A stretch of 64,000 bases of DNA from Barnesiella propionica. Its GTDB lineage: Bacteria > Bacteroidota > Bacteroidia > Bacteroidales > Barnesiellaceae. The stretch covers positions 62,001 to 126,000 of the forward strand of contig NZ_JAOQJK010000002.1 in the NCBI RefSeq assembly GCF_025567045.1, read 5' to 3'. Shown here piece after piece: positions 26,764 to 37,100 of this stretch. Positions within the stretch are counted from its first letter, which is position 1; every line of letters starts with the position of its first letter. The notes below the pieces were generated by a model that ran no database searches, was not told the origin of the DNA, and saw only the letters and a program-made list of their open reading frames with translations. Both the position numbers and the translations under genes were made by a program.

Positions 26764-27018
26764 ATGGTGACGAACAAAGATATTAATCGTATAAAAGTAG
26801 TACTTGCAGAAAAGAAATTAACCAATAAATGGCTGGCGGAGCAGTTAGGTAAAGACCAAGCGACAGTGTCGAAATGGTGCACTAATAATGCCCAACCATC
26901 ATTGGAAATGCTATTAAAGATAGCCGGGGTACTTCAAGTTGATGTAAGAGAATTGCTAAGGCCTACTGAGAATGATGCTACATATATCAGAGTGCCTAAA
27001 GAATTTACAAAAAAGTAA
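26764..27018 (+). CDS. XRE-family regulator at the head of the restriction operon
   Basis: An 84-aa Cro/CI-type protein. The helix-turn-helix is residues 6-60 (KVVLAEKKLTNKWLAEQLGK, DQATVSKWCTN, PSLEMLLKIAGVLQVDVREL). It lies 18 bp upstream of the helicase gene in the same direction. Such controllers delay restriction until methylation is established. It probably represses the promoter at 26703-26735. Confidence 0.88.
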   Translation: MVTNKDINRIKVVLAEKKLTNKWLAEQLGKDQATVSKWCTNNAQPSLEMLLKIAGVLQVDVRELLRPTENDATYIRVPKEFTKK

Positions 27019-27036
27019 TATCTAATAAAAACGAGG

Positions 27037-30000
27037 ATGGAACAACCCAAGTTAATAAACAACATAAGTGAGCGTGTAGTGGATGACCTCAAACAACGGT
27101 TATCCAAAAGTTCTTGTGTGTCTATTGCAGCGGCATCATTCTCTATCTATGCTTACGAAGCATTGAAAGAAGAATTGGAGCAAGTGGAACAATTGCGTTT
27201 CATTTTCACGTCTCCTACTTTTATCAAAGATAAATCAAAGAAAGAGAAACGAGAGTTTTTCATCCCTAAACTTAACCGGGAACGCAATTTGTATGGTACA
27301 GACTTTGAAATTCGCCTTCGTAACCAATTATCACAAAAAGCGATTGCCAAAGAATGTGCGGACTGGATTCGTAGAAAAGTGCAATTTCGTTCCAATGCTT
27401 CGCAAGAACAAATGGGTGGATTTATGCACGTTAATAACGAGCCCCAACAGGTTTATCTCCCATTTAATGAGTTTACCACCACACAGTTGGGCTGTGAACG
27501 AGGTGCCAATGTGTATAATGTGGTAAATGTATTGCCTTCACCGACTGCAAGCGCATATTTGGAAATTTTCAATGAGCAATGGAGTAACGATGCGAAATTT
27601 GAGGATGTAACGAAACGTATCTTGGAGTATATAGATACAGTTTATCAAGAAAATGCACCGGAATATATCTACTTTATTGCTCTTTATAATATCTTCAATG
27701 AGTTTTTGGAGGACATCAGTGAAGATGTGTTACCCAATGAACGCACGGGGTTCAAAACGAGTATTATTTGGAACAAACTCTATAATTTCCAACGTGATGC
27801 TGCGCTGGCTATCATTAACAAATTGGAAAAATACAATGGCTGTATTCTTGCCGATTCTGTAGGCTTGGGCAAAACCTTTACGGCATTGGCGGTAATCAAG
27901 TATTACGAAAATCGTAATAAGTCGGTGCTTGTGCTTTGCCCGAAAAAGTTGAATGACAATTGGCAGACTTTCCGTGCCAATTACAAGAACAACCCCGTAG
28001 CTGCCGATCGACTAAGGTATGACATCCTCTTCCATTCCGACCTTTCACGTGACCGTGGTTTGAGCAATGGTCTCGACTTGGAACATATGAATTGGGGTAA
28101 CTATGACTTGATTGTAATTGACGAAAGTCATAATTTTCGCAATGGTGGTAATGTGGACGAAGAGGATGAAGTTGATTTTGATACATTCATAGAAACAGAC
28201 CGTCACAAGGAGAACCGTTATCAGCGGTTGATGCGATGTGTCATCCGTCAGGGTGTAAAGACGAAAGTACTCATGTTGTCAGCAACTCCTGTCAACAACC
28301 GATTCGGTGATTTGAAGAACCAGTTACAACTGGCATACGAGGGGCGTGTGGAGAATATCAACGAAGCCCTCGAACTTGACCGTAACATTGACGACATATT
28401 CAAGTCTGCTCAGACTGCCTATAACCGTTGGGCTAAGCTAGAACCAAACGAACGGACTACGGAACGATTGTTGTCAGGTCTTCAATTTGACTTTTTTCAG
28501 ATACTCGATGCTGTGACTATCGCACGTAGTCGTAGCCATATCATCAAGTATTACGACACGAAAGCTATTGGCGAGTTCCCTAAGCGGCTTACACCCTTAT
28601 CCCGCCGTCCGCACTTGACGGACTTAGGAGATGCTATCAATTTTAAGGATATTGCCGAACAACTCAATGCCCTGAATCTTTCCATATACACCCCTTCACT
28701 CTATCTCTTCGATTGTGCCCGTAGTGGTTACAGCATTGACTACGATGGTGAAGGGCTGTCTATTGACGGTCGTGAGAAAGGCTTGCGCAAACTCATGGCC
28801 ACCAACCTATTGAAACGCCTGGAGAGTTCGGTCAATTCTTTTCGACTGACTCTTAATCGTATTCATGAGTACATCTGGCAGACAATGGAGTTGATTGACG
28901 CATACGACAAGAAACATTCCGGTGCAACCATTGATGTATCTTCTTTCACTGATGATATGGATTCATCCGAAGGTGACACCGATCCGTTTGCCACTAAGAA
29001 GTCGAAGATTTCATTGGCTGACATGGACTATGTAAGTTGGCGACGTGACCTCGAAGCCGATTTTGAACGGTTAGACCAGCTCTTGCTGATGCTGAAGGAT
29101 ATTACGCCCGAGCATGATAGTAAGTTACAGATGCTTATTGAGGATTTGAAACATAAGTTCAGCAACCCGATAAACGGAGAAAACAAGAAAGTGCTTATAT
29201 TTACGGCATTTGCCGACACAGCCAATTATCTCTATGAGCAGTTATCCACGAAGATAAAGGCAACTTGCGGACTTGATACGGCACTTATCACCGGATCTAC
29301 CGATGGCAGATGCACGTTGCCGAAGTTCCCCATTTCGTTCAATAATGTACTGACCTATTTTTCACCATTCTCAAAAGACCGTGCAGCCCTCTTTCCCAAT
29401 GCTACGGGTGAGATTGATGTACTAATTGCTACTGATTGTATCAGTGAGGGTCAAAACTTACAAGATTGTGACTATCTTATCAATTACGACATCCATTGGA
29501 ATCCTGTGCGCATCATCCAGCGTTTCGGGCGTATCGACCGTATCGGTAGTCGGAACAAGCAAATTCAGCTCGTCAACTACTGGCCGGATATGGAACTTGA
29601 CGACTATATTCAACTCAAAGGACGTGTAGAAAGCCGAATGAAAGCCACCATCCTTACCGCAGCAGGTACCGGCAATCCGCTTTCCATGGGTGAAGAAGCT
29701 GATTTGGAATATCGTCTTGGGCAACTAAAGAAATTGCAGAACGAAGTGGTTGACATCGAGGATATGGACACCGGCATCAACATCATGGATTTGGGATTGA
29801 ACGAGTTTCGGCTTGACCTCTTGCAATATGTCAAGGAGCATCCTGATATTGAACATGCACCTTTCGGATTGAATGCGGTGGTAGCCAGTTCTGAATTGGC
29901 GAAGCCGGGTGTGATGTTTATACTGAAGAACCGTAACAATGCCGTCAATATCGACCGCAAGAATCAATTGCATCCGTTCTACATGGTCTATTTGTCTGAC

Positions 30001-30309
30001 GATGGAGAGGTAATTTATGACCATCTGCATCCCAAGCAACTGCTCGATACCATGCGTGCGCTTTGCAAGAATCAAAAGGACTATGACCATGCACTCTGTT
30101 CTTTGGTCAACCGTGAAACACAAGACGGTCGCCGCATGACCAAGTACAACACGTTGCTTCAAACGTCTATTGACAGCATCGTAAATATTAAGGAAGAAAC
30201 AGACATTGAGAGCCTTTTCTCTGTGGGTGAGACAACAGCCCTACAAGGAGAAATCAAAGGTTTGGACGACTTTGAGTTAATCACGTTCTTAATTATAAAG
30301 GAGAAGTGA
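27037..30309 (+). CDS. SNF2-like helicase with N-terminal PLD-like domain
   Basis: A 1090-aa superfamily 2 translocase. Residues about 1-160 resemble the phospholipase D-like N-terminus of defence helicases (SSCVSIAAASFSIYAYEALK). Walker A is ADSVGLGKTFTA (GLGKT 276-280), Walker B/II is VIDESHNF (362-367), motif III is LSATPVNNR, and the second RecA domain carries TDCISEGQNLQ and QRFGRIDRIGS (about 828). It lies 18 bp after the XRE gene and 3 bp before DUF4238. It likely uses ATP to move on DNA and cooperate with the type III enzymes. The role within the complex is inferred. Confidence 0.9.
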   Translation: MEQPKLINNISERVVDDLKQRLSKSSCVSIAAASFSIYAYEALKEELEQVEQLRFIFTSPTFIKDKSKKEKREFFIPKLNRERNLYGTDFEIRLRNQLSQKAIAKECADWIRRKVQFRSNASQEQMGGFMHVNNEPQQVYLPFNEFTTTQLGCERGANVYNVVNVLPSPTASAYLEIFNEQWSNDAKFEDVTKRILEYIDTVYQENAPEYIYFIALYNIFNEFLEDISEDVLPNERTGFKTSIIWNKLYNFQRDAALAIINKLEKYNGCILADSVGLGKTFTALAVIKYYENRNKSVLVLCPKKLNDNWQTFRANYKNNPVAADRLRYDILFHSDLSRDRGLSNGLDLEHMNWGNYDLIVIDESHNFRNGGNVDEEDEVDFDTFIETDRHKENRYQRLMRCVIRQGVKTKVLMLSATPVNNRFGDLKNQLQLAYEGRVENINEALELDRNIDDIFKSAQTAYNRWAKLEPNERTTERLLSGLQFDFFQILDAVTIARSRSHIIKYYDTKAIGEFPKRLTPLSRRPHLTDLGDAINFKDIAEQLNALNLSIYTPSLYLFDCARSGYSIDYDGEGLSIDGREKGLRKLMATNLLKRLESSVNSFRLTLNRIHEYIWQTMELIDAYDKKHSGATIDVSSFTDDMDSSEGDTDPFATKKSKISLADMDYVSWRRDLEADFERLDQLLLMLKDITPEHDSKLQMLIEDLKHKFSNPINGENKKVLIFTAFADTANYLYEQLSTKIKATCGLDTALITGSTDGRCTLPKFPISFNNVLTYFSPFSKDRAALFPNATGEIDVLIATDCISEGQNLQDCDYLINYDIHWNPVRIIQRFGRIDRIGSRNKQIQLVNYWPDMELDDYIQLKGRVESRMKATILTAAGTGNPLSMGEEADLEYRLGQLKKLQNEVVDIEDMDTGINIMDLGLNEFRLDLLQYVKEHPDIEHAPFGLNAVVASSELAKPGVMFILKNRNNAVNIDRKNQLHPFYMVYLSDDGEVIYDHLHPKQLLDTMRALCKNQKDYDHALCSLVNRETQDGRRMTKYNTLLQTSIDSIVNIKEETDIESLFSVGETTALQGEIKGLDDFELITFLIIKEK

Positions 30310-30312
30310 ATT

Positions 30313-31260
30313 ATGGGTAAAGACAAGAAGCAACATTATATCCCTCAGTGCTATCTGAGATTATTTTCGGATGACCAAAAACATATATGGACCTTTGATA
30401 AGAAAAAGGGAAGCGAGTACTCTTCGACTATCACTGATGTTTGTACGAAAAATGATTTTTATACAATATCGAAAGAATATGTTGAGTCAAATGAAGGGGT
30501 ATCTCCTCTGTCTTTGGAAAAAGACTTTTTTGCGGATTGGTATGAGCCAAAGTTTTCCGAATACTTACAGAAAATAAACCACTTAGCTATAGAGGCTATT
30601 AATAGTTCGCATAACATAATATCGTTGAATAACGAACAAAAATATAGCTTTGCAAAGCTATTAGTGATACAATGGTTTAGACTACCATCAATAAAGTACG
30701 ATAATGAGTCTACATTTGATGAGTTTATGCCAAAAGTAATGCAATTATTCAAGGAAGGTCTTTCAAAGGAAATGAACAATCCAGATATAGCGAAATTAGA
30801 TGTAGAGGTTTCGATAGTAGATAAATCAGTCTATCATGCAAAAAACACTTTCTTAAACGAAGAACTCGTTGGTAACTATGCGGCTGAATTGAGTAAAAAT
30901 ATTTGGACGTTCTCTTTTTCAAAAGATTGTGATTTTTATACATCGGATTTCCCTATTACGGTAAATGCTCATAAAAAAAATGTGAGACCAATATGTCAAG
31001 GATTAGCACAGTATGGTGCAGAAGTAACATATCCATTGTCTAAGAACTTGGCTTTAACCATTTGGGATAAAGAGTATTTTGCTGATAAGGACAAGAAAGA
31101 TTTATCTTTATGTACAGCTACACCAAAGGAAATAAGGACCTTTAATGCATTGCGTTACTCATATGCACAAAGACAACTTTTTAGTTGTAAAAACAATTTT
31201 GAAGTAGTAAAATATATGTCTTTATTCTGTCCAACATCGTTGAACCCATTTAAAAAGTAG
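30313..31260 (+). CDS. DUF4238 protein embedded in the restriction operon
   Basis: A 315-aa protein with the DUF4238 N-terminal signature KKQHYIPQCYLRLFSDD, then IWTFDKKKG and a central LLVIQWFRLPSIK segment. The KQHYIPQ block with its His is the family's most conserved part. Function is unknown; members occur singly in mobile islands. This gene is markedly more AT-rich than the helicase and DUF4391 genes on each side, and its ends are tight (3 bp on each side). It looks like cargo inserted in frame with the operon without breaking coupling. Confidence 0.82.
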   Translation: MGKDKKQHYIPQCYLRLFSDDQKHIWTFDKKKGSEYSSTITDVCTKNDFYTISKEYVESNEGVSPLSLEKDFFADWYEPKFSEYLQKINHLAIEAINSSHNIISLNNEQKYSFAKLLVIQWFRLPSIKYDNESTFDEFMPKVMQLFKEGLSKEMNNPDIAKLDVEVSIVDKSVYHAKNTFLNEELVGNYAAELSKNIWTFSFSKDCDFYTSDFPITVNAHKKNVRPICQGLAQYGAEVTYPLSKNLALTIWDKEYFADKDKKDLSLCTATPKEIRTFNALRYSYAQRQLFSCKNNFEVVKYMSLFCPTSLNPFKK

Positions 31261-31263
31261 ATT

Positions 31264-31947
31264 ATGGACAACATACTTAACTTTCCCACCTCCACGCATG
31301 TGAACAGATTGGTGCCCAAAACAGCCTTCTACAAGCATTTGGAGATAAATACCCGCTTGAAAACGCGATTTGTGGAAGATGTAGAACGCATACAATGGCT
31401 CTATAAGTTGACACCGTCTACAATGAATGTGGACGAGGGTAAGGCGGTGCATGAAATAGTGGTGTTTATGGTGACGCTCAAAGTGGAAGATACGCCGGAT
31501 GATGTGTTCCTTGCCATCGACCGTCAGATGCCGCGCCATGTGGTGTTTGTGCTGCAATATGTCAACCGTGGCCGACTGTTGCTCAACTACAAGGAATGGG
31601 CGGATGCGGACAAAACGCTATTCAACATTTTGAAGACCTTCCGCACGGAATGGATGCCATTGGCAGAGGTGAAGTTGGAATTGATTGGTTCGTCACTGGA
31701 TAACATATACGAAATTTTTGTTGGTCAAATCTCTGGATTCGGCACAACCAATGCCGCCGAAACGAAACAGATTTTGGCACTGCAAGATGAGATAGCCCGT
31801 AAACGACGAACAGCGGAAGCCTTGCAGAAACGGGTACGGAATGAAAAACAGTTTGCCAAACAAATGGAACTTAACAGCGAAGCCCGCACATTGAAACGTG
31901 AGATGGCCAAGCTGGAGGAGGAAGTAAAAACATTAGAAAACAAATAA
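31264..31947 (+). CDS. DUF4391 protein, partner of helicase/type III modules
   Basis: A 227-aa protein: ILNFPTSTHVNRLVPKTAFYKHL, FVEDVERIQWLYKLTPSTMNV, VHEIVVFMVTLKV and AIDRQMPRHVVFVLQY are the family's conserved blocks. The C-terminal 60 residues form a coiled coil (EIARKRRTAEALQKRVRNEK). DUF4391 genes typically sit between a PLD/SNF2 helicase and a type III methylase, so it is probably a structural or regulatory subunit. No catalytic motif is visible. Mod starts 11 bp later. Confidence 0.85.
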   Translation: MDNILNFPTSTHVNRLVPKTAFYKHLEINTRLKTRFVEDVERIQWLYKLTPSTMNVDEGKAVHEIVVFMVTLKVEDTPDDVFLAIDRQMPRHVVFVLQYVNRGRLLLNYKEWADADKTLFNILKTFRTEWMPLAEVKLELIGSSLDNIYEIFVGQISGFGTTNAAETKQILALQDEIARKRRTAEALQKRVRNEKQFAKQMELNSEARTLKREMAKLEEEVKTLENK

Positions 31948-31958
31948 GAACAAGATAT

Positions 31959-34013
31959 ATGACTGACATATTAAAACATTTGGATTTGAACTCCGTGGAC
32001 GGAACGCAACTCAATCTTGATGCACTCTATCAAATAGCTCCTTCGGTATTTACCGAAGTACGTGATGACAAGACGGGTGAAATCTCCCGAAAGGTAAACT
32101 TTGAAGTGCTTCGCCAGTTGCTTGGCGACAATGCCACAGATGGTGACGGAGAGATGTATCAGTTTACATGGGTAGGCAAGAATGCTGCCCGTACGGAAGC
32201 AGCCAAACCGACAGATAAAACATTACGCCCGGTGTTGGAAGATTCCGTGGATTGGGACAACACGAAGAATATCTATATCGAAGGCGATAACCTTGAAGTG
32301 CTCAAACTCTTGCAACGCTCTTATATGGGTAAGGTGAAGATGATTTATATCGATCCTCCCTACAACACTGGTAATGACTTTGTGTATCATGATGACTTTA
32401 CTCGCACTGCTTCCGAGGAGGATTTCCAAGCTGGCAATGTGGACGAATTGGGCTATCGCTTCCGTAAGAATACCGATACGAATGGTAAGTTTCATTCGGA
32501 TTGGTGTAGCATGATTTATAGTCGTCTGTTGGTAGCTCGCTCTTTACTTACTGAGGATGGCGTTGTCTTTATTTCGATTGATGATAATGAAGTTAATAAT
32601 CTCCACAAAATATGTGATGAAATATTTGGTTATAGTAATCGAATCAACACAATATGTATAAATATGAATAGTCTTTCTGGTGTAAAAATGACTCATGTGA
32701 TTAAAGGAAAAAGATTTCCAGCACAGAAAGAGTATCTGTTGATATATAAAAAAGGAGGAGTACAACCAATATTATCTATCGAGAAGAAACCAAAGGACAA
32801 ATGGGATAAAGAATATAATATGATTATTCCTGAATTATCTGACAACCAATTCGAGTCTTTTTCAGAAATGACTGATGAAGAAATGAATAATATTCTCAAA
32901 AAAATGCATTTGATTTCTTTGGCAGAATATGCAAAAACTAATAACATTGAACTTTCTGATGAATGGAAATTTACAAACTCGTATAGAATATTTGGGACTA
33001 AATCGAACCGTTCTTTAGCAAAGAAGGTTGCAAATCAAACTTTTGGTCAACAAATATTGGGATATACTAATACGGATGACAACAAGCGTTTCTTCAGAAC
33101 TGATTATAACGAAAACACTAAGGATCCTCGAATTGAATTAGTGCAGGCGAAATCAACTCTTGAGGTCTTTATTAGTGATAATTGGGTGGATATATCAAAT
33201 GATGGTGGAGTTGCTCAAGAGGGAGATGTAATCTACCCAAATGGTAAGAAACCATTACAGCTTATCAATAGAATAATTAAAACATCAAATTCTAAAGAAG
33301 GTATTGTTCTTGATTTCTTTTCGGGGTCGGCAACAACAGCACATTCTGTATTCTTACAAAATGTTATTGATGGAGGAACAAGACGTTTCATAATGGTTCA
33401 ATTACCAGAAAACCTTGATGACACTTTACAAAGAGCAAGTGGTGATGATAAAGATGATGTACAGAGTCTGATAGATTTCTGTGATAGTATCAATAGACCT
33501 CATAATATTTGTGAATTGGGCAAGGAGCGCATTCGACGTGCCGGCAAGAAGATAAAAGAAGACTCTTCTCTTACTACCCAAAACCTCGACACTGGTTTCC
33601 GCGTCTATCGTTTAGACGAAAGCAACTACGAAAACGTATCACTTTCACCCAAGGAATATAAGCAAGACCAGCTCGACCTCTTTGCCAACAACATCAGACG
33701 CGACCGTACCGACCTCGACCTGCTCTATGGTTCTATGTTGGCATGGGGCGTTCGTTTGGATTTACCCTTGCAGACAGAAACCGTGGATGGCTGCACCATC
33801 TACATCGTCAATGATGGCGACCTCGTGGCTTGTTTTTCTCCAGATATTACCGATAAGGTAGTAGCTGCCATGGCCGACAAAAGCCCCTTGCGTGTACTTT
33901 TCCGAGATGCCTGCTTCAAAGAAGATGCTCAGAAAATCAACATTTACGAACAGTTCAAGCAAGCCTTGGACTGGGCGGATAATGATGCGTTTAATAATAT
34001 CAGGGTGATATAA
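31959..34013 (+). CDS. Type III restriction-modification Mod, adenine DNA methyltransferase
   Basis: A 684-aa beta-class N6-adenine methyltransferase. Motif IV DPPY is at residues 132-135 (MIYIDPPYNTGNDF) and motif I near 451-456 (DFFSGSATTAHS), the order of type III Mod proteins. The region between (about residues 220-518) holds the target recognition domain and is much more AT-rich than the flanks, as if exchanged. It supplies DNA specificity and methylation protecting the host. It is followed by two hairpins and Res. Frame is intact. The recognition site cannot be predicted. Confidence 0.93.
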   Translation: MTDILKHLDLNSVDGTQLNLDALYQIAPSVFTEVRDDKTGEISRKVNFEVLRQLLGDNATDGDGEMYQFTWVGKNAARTEAAKPTDKTLRPVLEDSVDWDNTKNIYIEGDNLEVLKLLQRSYMGKVKMIYIDPPYNTGNDFVYHDDFTRTASEEDFQAGNVDELGYRFRKNTDTNGKFHSDWCSMIYSRLLVARSLLTEDGVVFISIDDNEVNNLHKICDEIFGYSNRINTICINMNSLSGVKMTHVIKGKRFPAQKEYLLIYKKGGVQPILSIEKKPKDKWDKEYNMIIPELSDNQFESFSEMTDEEMNNILKKMHLISLAEYAKTNNIELSDEWKFTNSYRIFGTKSNRSLAKKVANQTFGQQILGYTNTDDNKRFFRTDYNENTKDPRIELVQAKSTLEVFISDNWVDISNDGGVAQEGDVIYPNGKKPLQLINRIIKTSNSKEGIVLDFFSGSATTAHSVFLQNVIDGGTRRFIMVQLPENLDDTLQRASGDDKDDVQSLIDFCDSINRPHNICELGKERIRRAGKKIKEDSSLTTQNLDTGFRVYRLDESNYENVSLSPKEYKQDQLDLFANNIRRDRTDLDLLYGSMLAWGVRLDLPLQTETVDGCTIYIVNDGDLVACFSPDITDKVVAAMADKSPLRVLFRDACFKEDAQKINIYEQFKQALDWADNDAFNNIRVI

Positions 34014-34082
34014 ATATGTGAGACACGTTTCACATATCTCATTATAGGTAATGCCAATTGGGTCGTTGGTAACGACCCAATT
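34014..34082 (+). promoter_or_regulatory. Two tandem hairpins between mod and res
   Basis: Hairpin 1 pairs ATATGTGA (34014-34021) with TCACATAT (34030-34037). Hairpin 2 pairs AATTGGGTCGTT (34056-34067) with its perfect complement at 34071-34082 around a GGT loop. No T run follows, so a simple terminator is unlikely. Position between methylase and nuclease genes suggests control of Res expression, by attenuation, RNA processing or protein binding. Confidence 0.5.
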
Positions 34083-34119
34083 AGATAAAGAAATGTTACT
34101 ATAAACATTGGAAACAAGA

Positions 34120-37100
34120 ATGAAAATCAGATATAAACATCAACGCTTTCAAGCAGAAGCTACCAAATGCGTGAGCGACGTATTTCAGGGGCAACCCAAA
34201 CATGACGGCAGCCGTACCTTCTTGAATAAGTTTGGTGCGCTCGACTTCGATGGCTTCGGCAACCTACCCCTTGTGCTTGACAATGAAAGCATTTGCGAGA
34301 ATGTGCGTGGTATACAGATGGCTGAAGGATTGAAGCCTGTGGAGCACTTGGAAGGCGACGGACGTACCTTTACCATCGAGATGGAAACAGGTACGGGTAA
34401 GACCTATACCTACATCAAAACCATGTACGAGCTGAACGCCCGCTATGGTTGGTCGAAATTTGTAATCGTAGTGCCTAGCATTGCCATCCGCGAAGGCGTG
34501 TTCAAGAGTTTTGAGAGTATGGCGGAACATTTTGCCGAAGAGTACGGCAAGCGTATGCAATACTTCATTTACAACTCCAAGCAGCTCGCCAAGATAGAAG
34601 CGTTTGCTTCGGATAACAATATCCATGCGATGATTATCAACACGCAAGCATTCAATGCTTCGCTCAACGAAGATAAGAACAAAGAGGGGCGGGCTGGTGA
34701 TGCTGCTGCCCGTATCATTTTCTCACGGCGTGACGATTTTGGTTCGCGAAAGCCGATTGACATCTTGGCCAAGACACATCCCATCTTGATTATCGATGAG
34801 CCACAGAGTGTGTTGGGCACGGATAAAGGCAATGCCACACGAAAGGGAATCAAACTGTTTAACCCACTCTTTACCTTACTTTATAGTGCCACACACCGTG
34901 AGATATACAATTTGGTGTATCGCCTTGATGCCATTGACGCTTACAACAAGAAATTGGTGAAGAAAATAGAGGTGCGCAGTGTGCATCAGGTGGGTTCTAC
35001 AGCTACCAATGGCTATGTCTATCTTGATGAAATTGTCATTAGTAAAGGCAATCCACAGGCTCGATTGGGCTTCGATGTCAAGACTACTAACGGTACGCGT
35101 CAGACTATTCGCTTGGTCAGCGAAGGCTTCGACCTCAAAGAGCAAAGTGGCGGTCTGCAAGAATATGGCGACAACTTCAAAGTAGAACGTATTGATGGAT
35201 TGACCCAAACCGTACATTTCTTGAACGGATTGACGCTTCATCCCGGCGATGTGGTGGGCAGCGTGAATGAGGATATTCTCCGTCGTAATCAGATACGAGA
35301 AACCATCAAGACCCATTTGGAACGTGAACGTCAACTTTTTGCTCGCGGCATCAAGGTGCTTTCACTTTTCTTTATCGACCATGTGGACAGCTACCGTATC
35401 TACGATAAAGATGCGGTAGAAAAGGGTAAGTTCGCTCAAATGTTTGAAGAGGAATACCAACGTGCCTTGCAGGAGTTTATGTCTACCTTTACGGATGCCG
35501 CCTACACTCGCTTCCTTTCCGATCCGAAGAATACGCCCGAAAATATTCACGATGGTTACTTCTCTATCGATAAGAGGGGAAAGAGTGTGGAGTCGAAAAA
35601 TAAGGAAGGCGAAAACGAAGAACGTGGTTTCGACCTTATCATGAAGGATAAAGAGCGTTTGCTTAGCCAAAGTTGCCCCATTCGCTTCATCTTTTCACAC
35701 TCGGCCTTGAAGGAAGGTTGGGACAATCCTAATGTATTTCAGATTTGTACGTTGAAAGACACCTCCAACGAAATTAAGAAACGCCAGGAGGTGGGTCGTG
35801 GTATGCGCCTATGCGTCAACGATAAGGGCGAACGTCAAGATGCCGATGTATTGGGCGACCATGTGTTCGATACCAACATCCTGACCGTCATTGCCAGCGA
35901 GAGCTATGATGACTTTGCCAAGAAGCTGCAAACCGATATGGCAGAAGCCTGCGCCAACCGTCCGGTAGTAGTAACGGCAACACTATTTACCGACCAACAG
36001 ACACAGACACAAGATGGACACAGCATAAAGATTACGACCGAACAGGCCGTGGAAATCCACGAAGAGTTGATAGCGCAAGGCTACATCAAGAAAGGCAAAC
36101 TTACGCAAAAGTACTTTGACGAAAAGAAAGCTGGTTCGCTCCACTTTGGTGAAGTAGAACACATACACTCATTCATCGTCAAGCAACTCGATAAGGTGTT
36201 CAATCCGGATGCCATCAAGCCGACTAATGGACGTAATAAGACGGAGGCGCACTTCGTGAAGGACAACTTCAATAAGAAAGAGTGGCAAGAGTTGTGGAAG
36301 CGCATCAACACACGCACCTACTATAACGTGAGTTTTGAAACGCCGAAACTCATCAAGAATGCTATTGATGCACTTGACAAACACCTGAACGTGACAGAAA
36401 TCCGCATCATAGTGGAGAGTGGCGGTATGGAAAGCATCCGTGACCGTGAAGAATTGGAAGCCGGAGCAGCCATGAGTGCCGCTACCGTGAAAACCGTTCG
36501 GGTGACGGAAGCTATTGGAGCAGAAGTAATTTACGACTTGGTGGGTGAACTCGTACAAACCACCGGTCTAACCCGCCGTACCATTGTAGAGATACTGAAA
36601 GGCATCAATCCTGCGACTTTCCATCAGTTCAAACTAAATCCGGAAGAGTTCATCATCAAGGCAGGACGTATTATTAATGACTGTAAGGCTATTTCGCTCA
36701 TCCAACACATCCAGTATGAGAAACGTACCGGAACCTTTGGTACTGACATCTTTGAGGAAGCTACGCTGCGCGGTACACTCGGCAGGGACGCTATCGAAAG
36801 TACCAAGTCGCTTTACGACCTTGTAGTGGTGGATAGCGAAGGTATCGAAAAATCCTTTGCCGAGTCACTGGAAGCTGAGAATGATGTGGTGGTATATAGC
36901 AAACTGCCCGGTGGATTCTACATCAACACTCCGATGGGCAAATATAATCCCGACTGGGCTGTAGCCTTCCGCGAGGGTTCCGTGAAACACGTCTATTTCG
37001 TGGCAGAAACCAAAGGCAACGACATCGAAGTATCACAACTTCGCCGTGCCGAGGATGCCAAGATAGAGTGTGCCCGTCGTCACTTTGCAGCCATCAGTAC

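Noticed and set aside
34056..34082. Hairpin between mod and res as an intrinsic terminator.
   Set aside because: No T run follows on the plus strand, and res has no clear promoter of its own.
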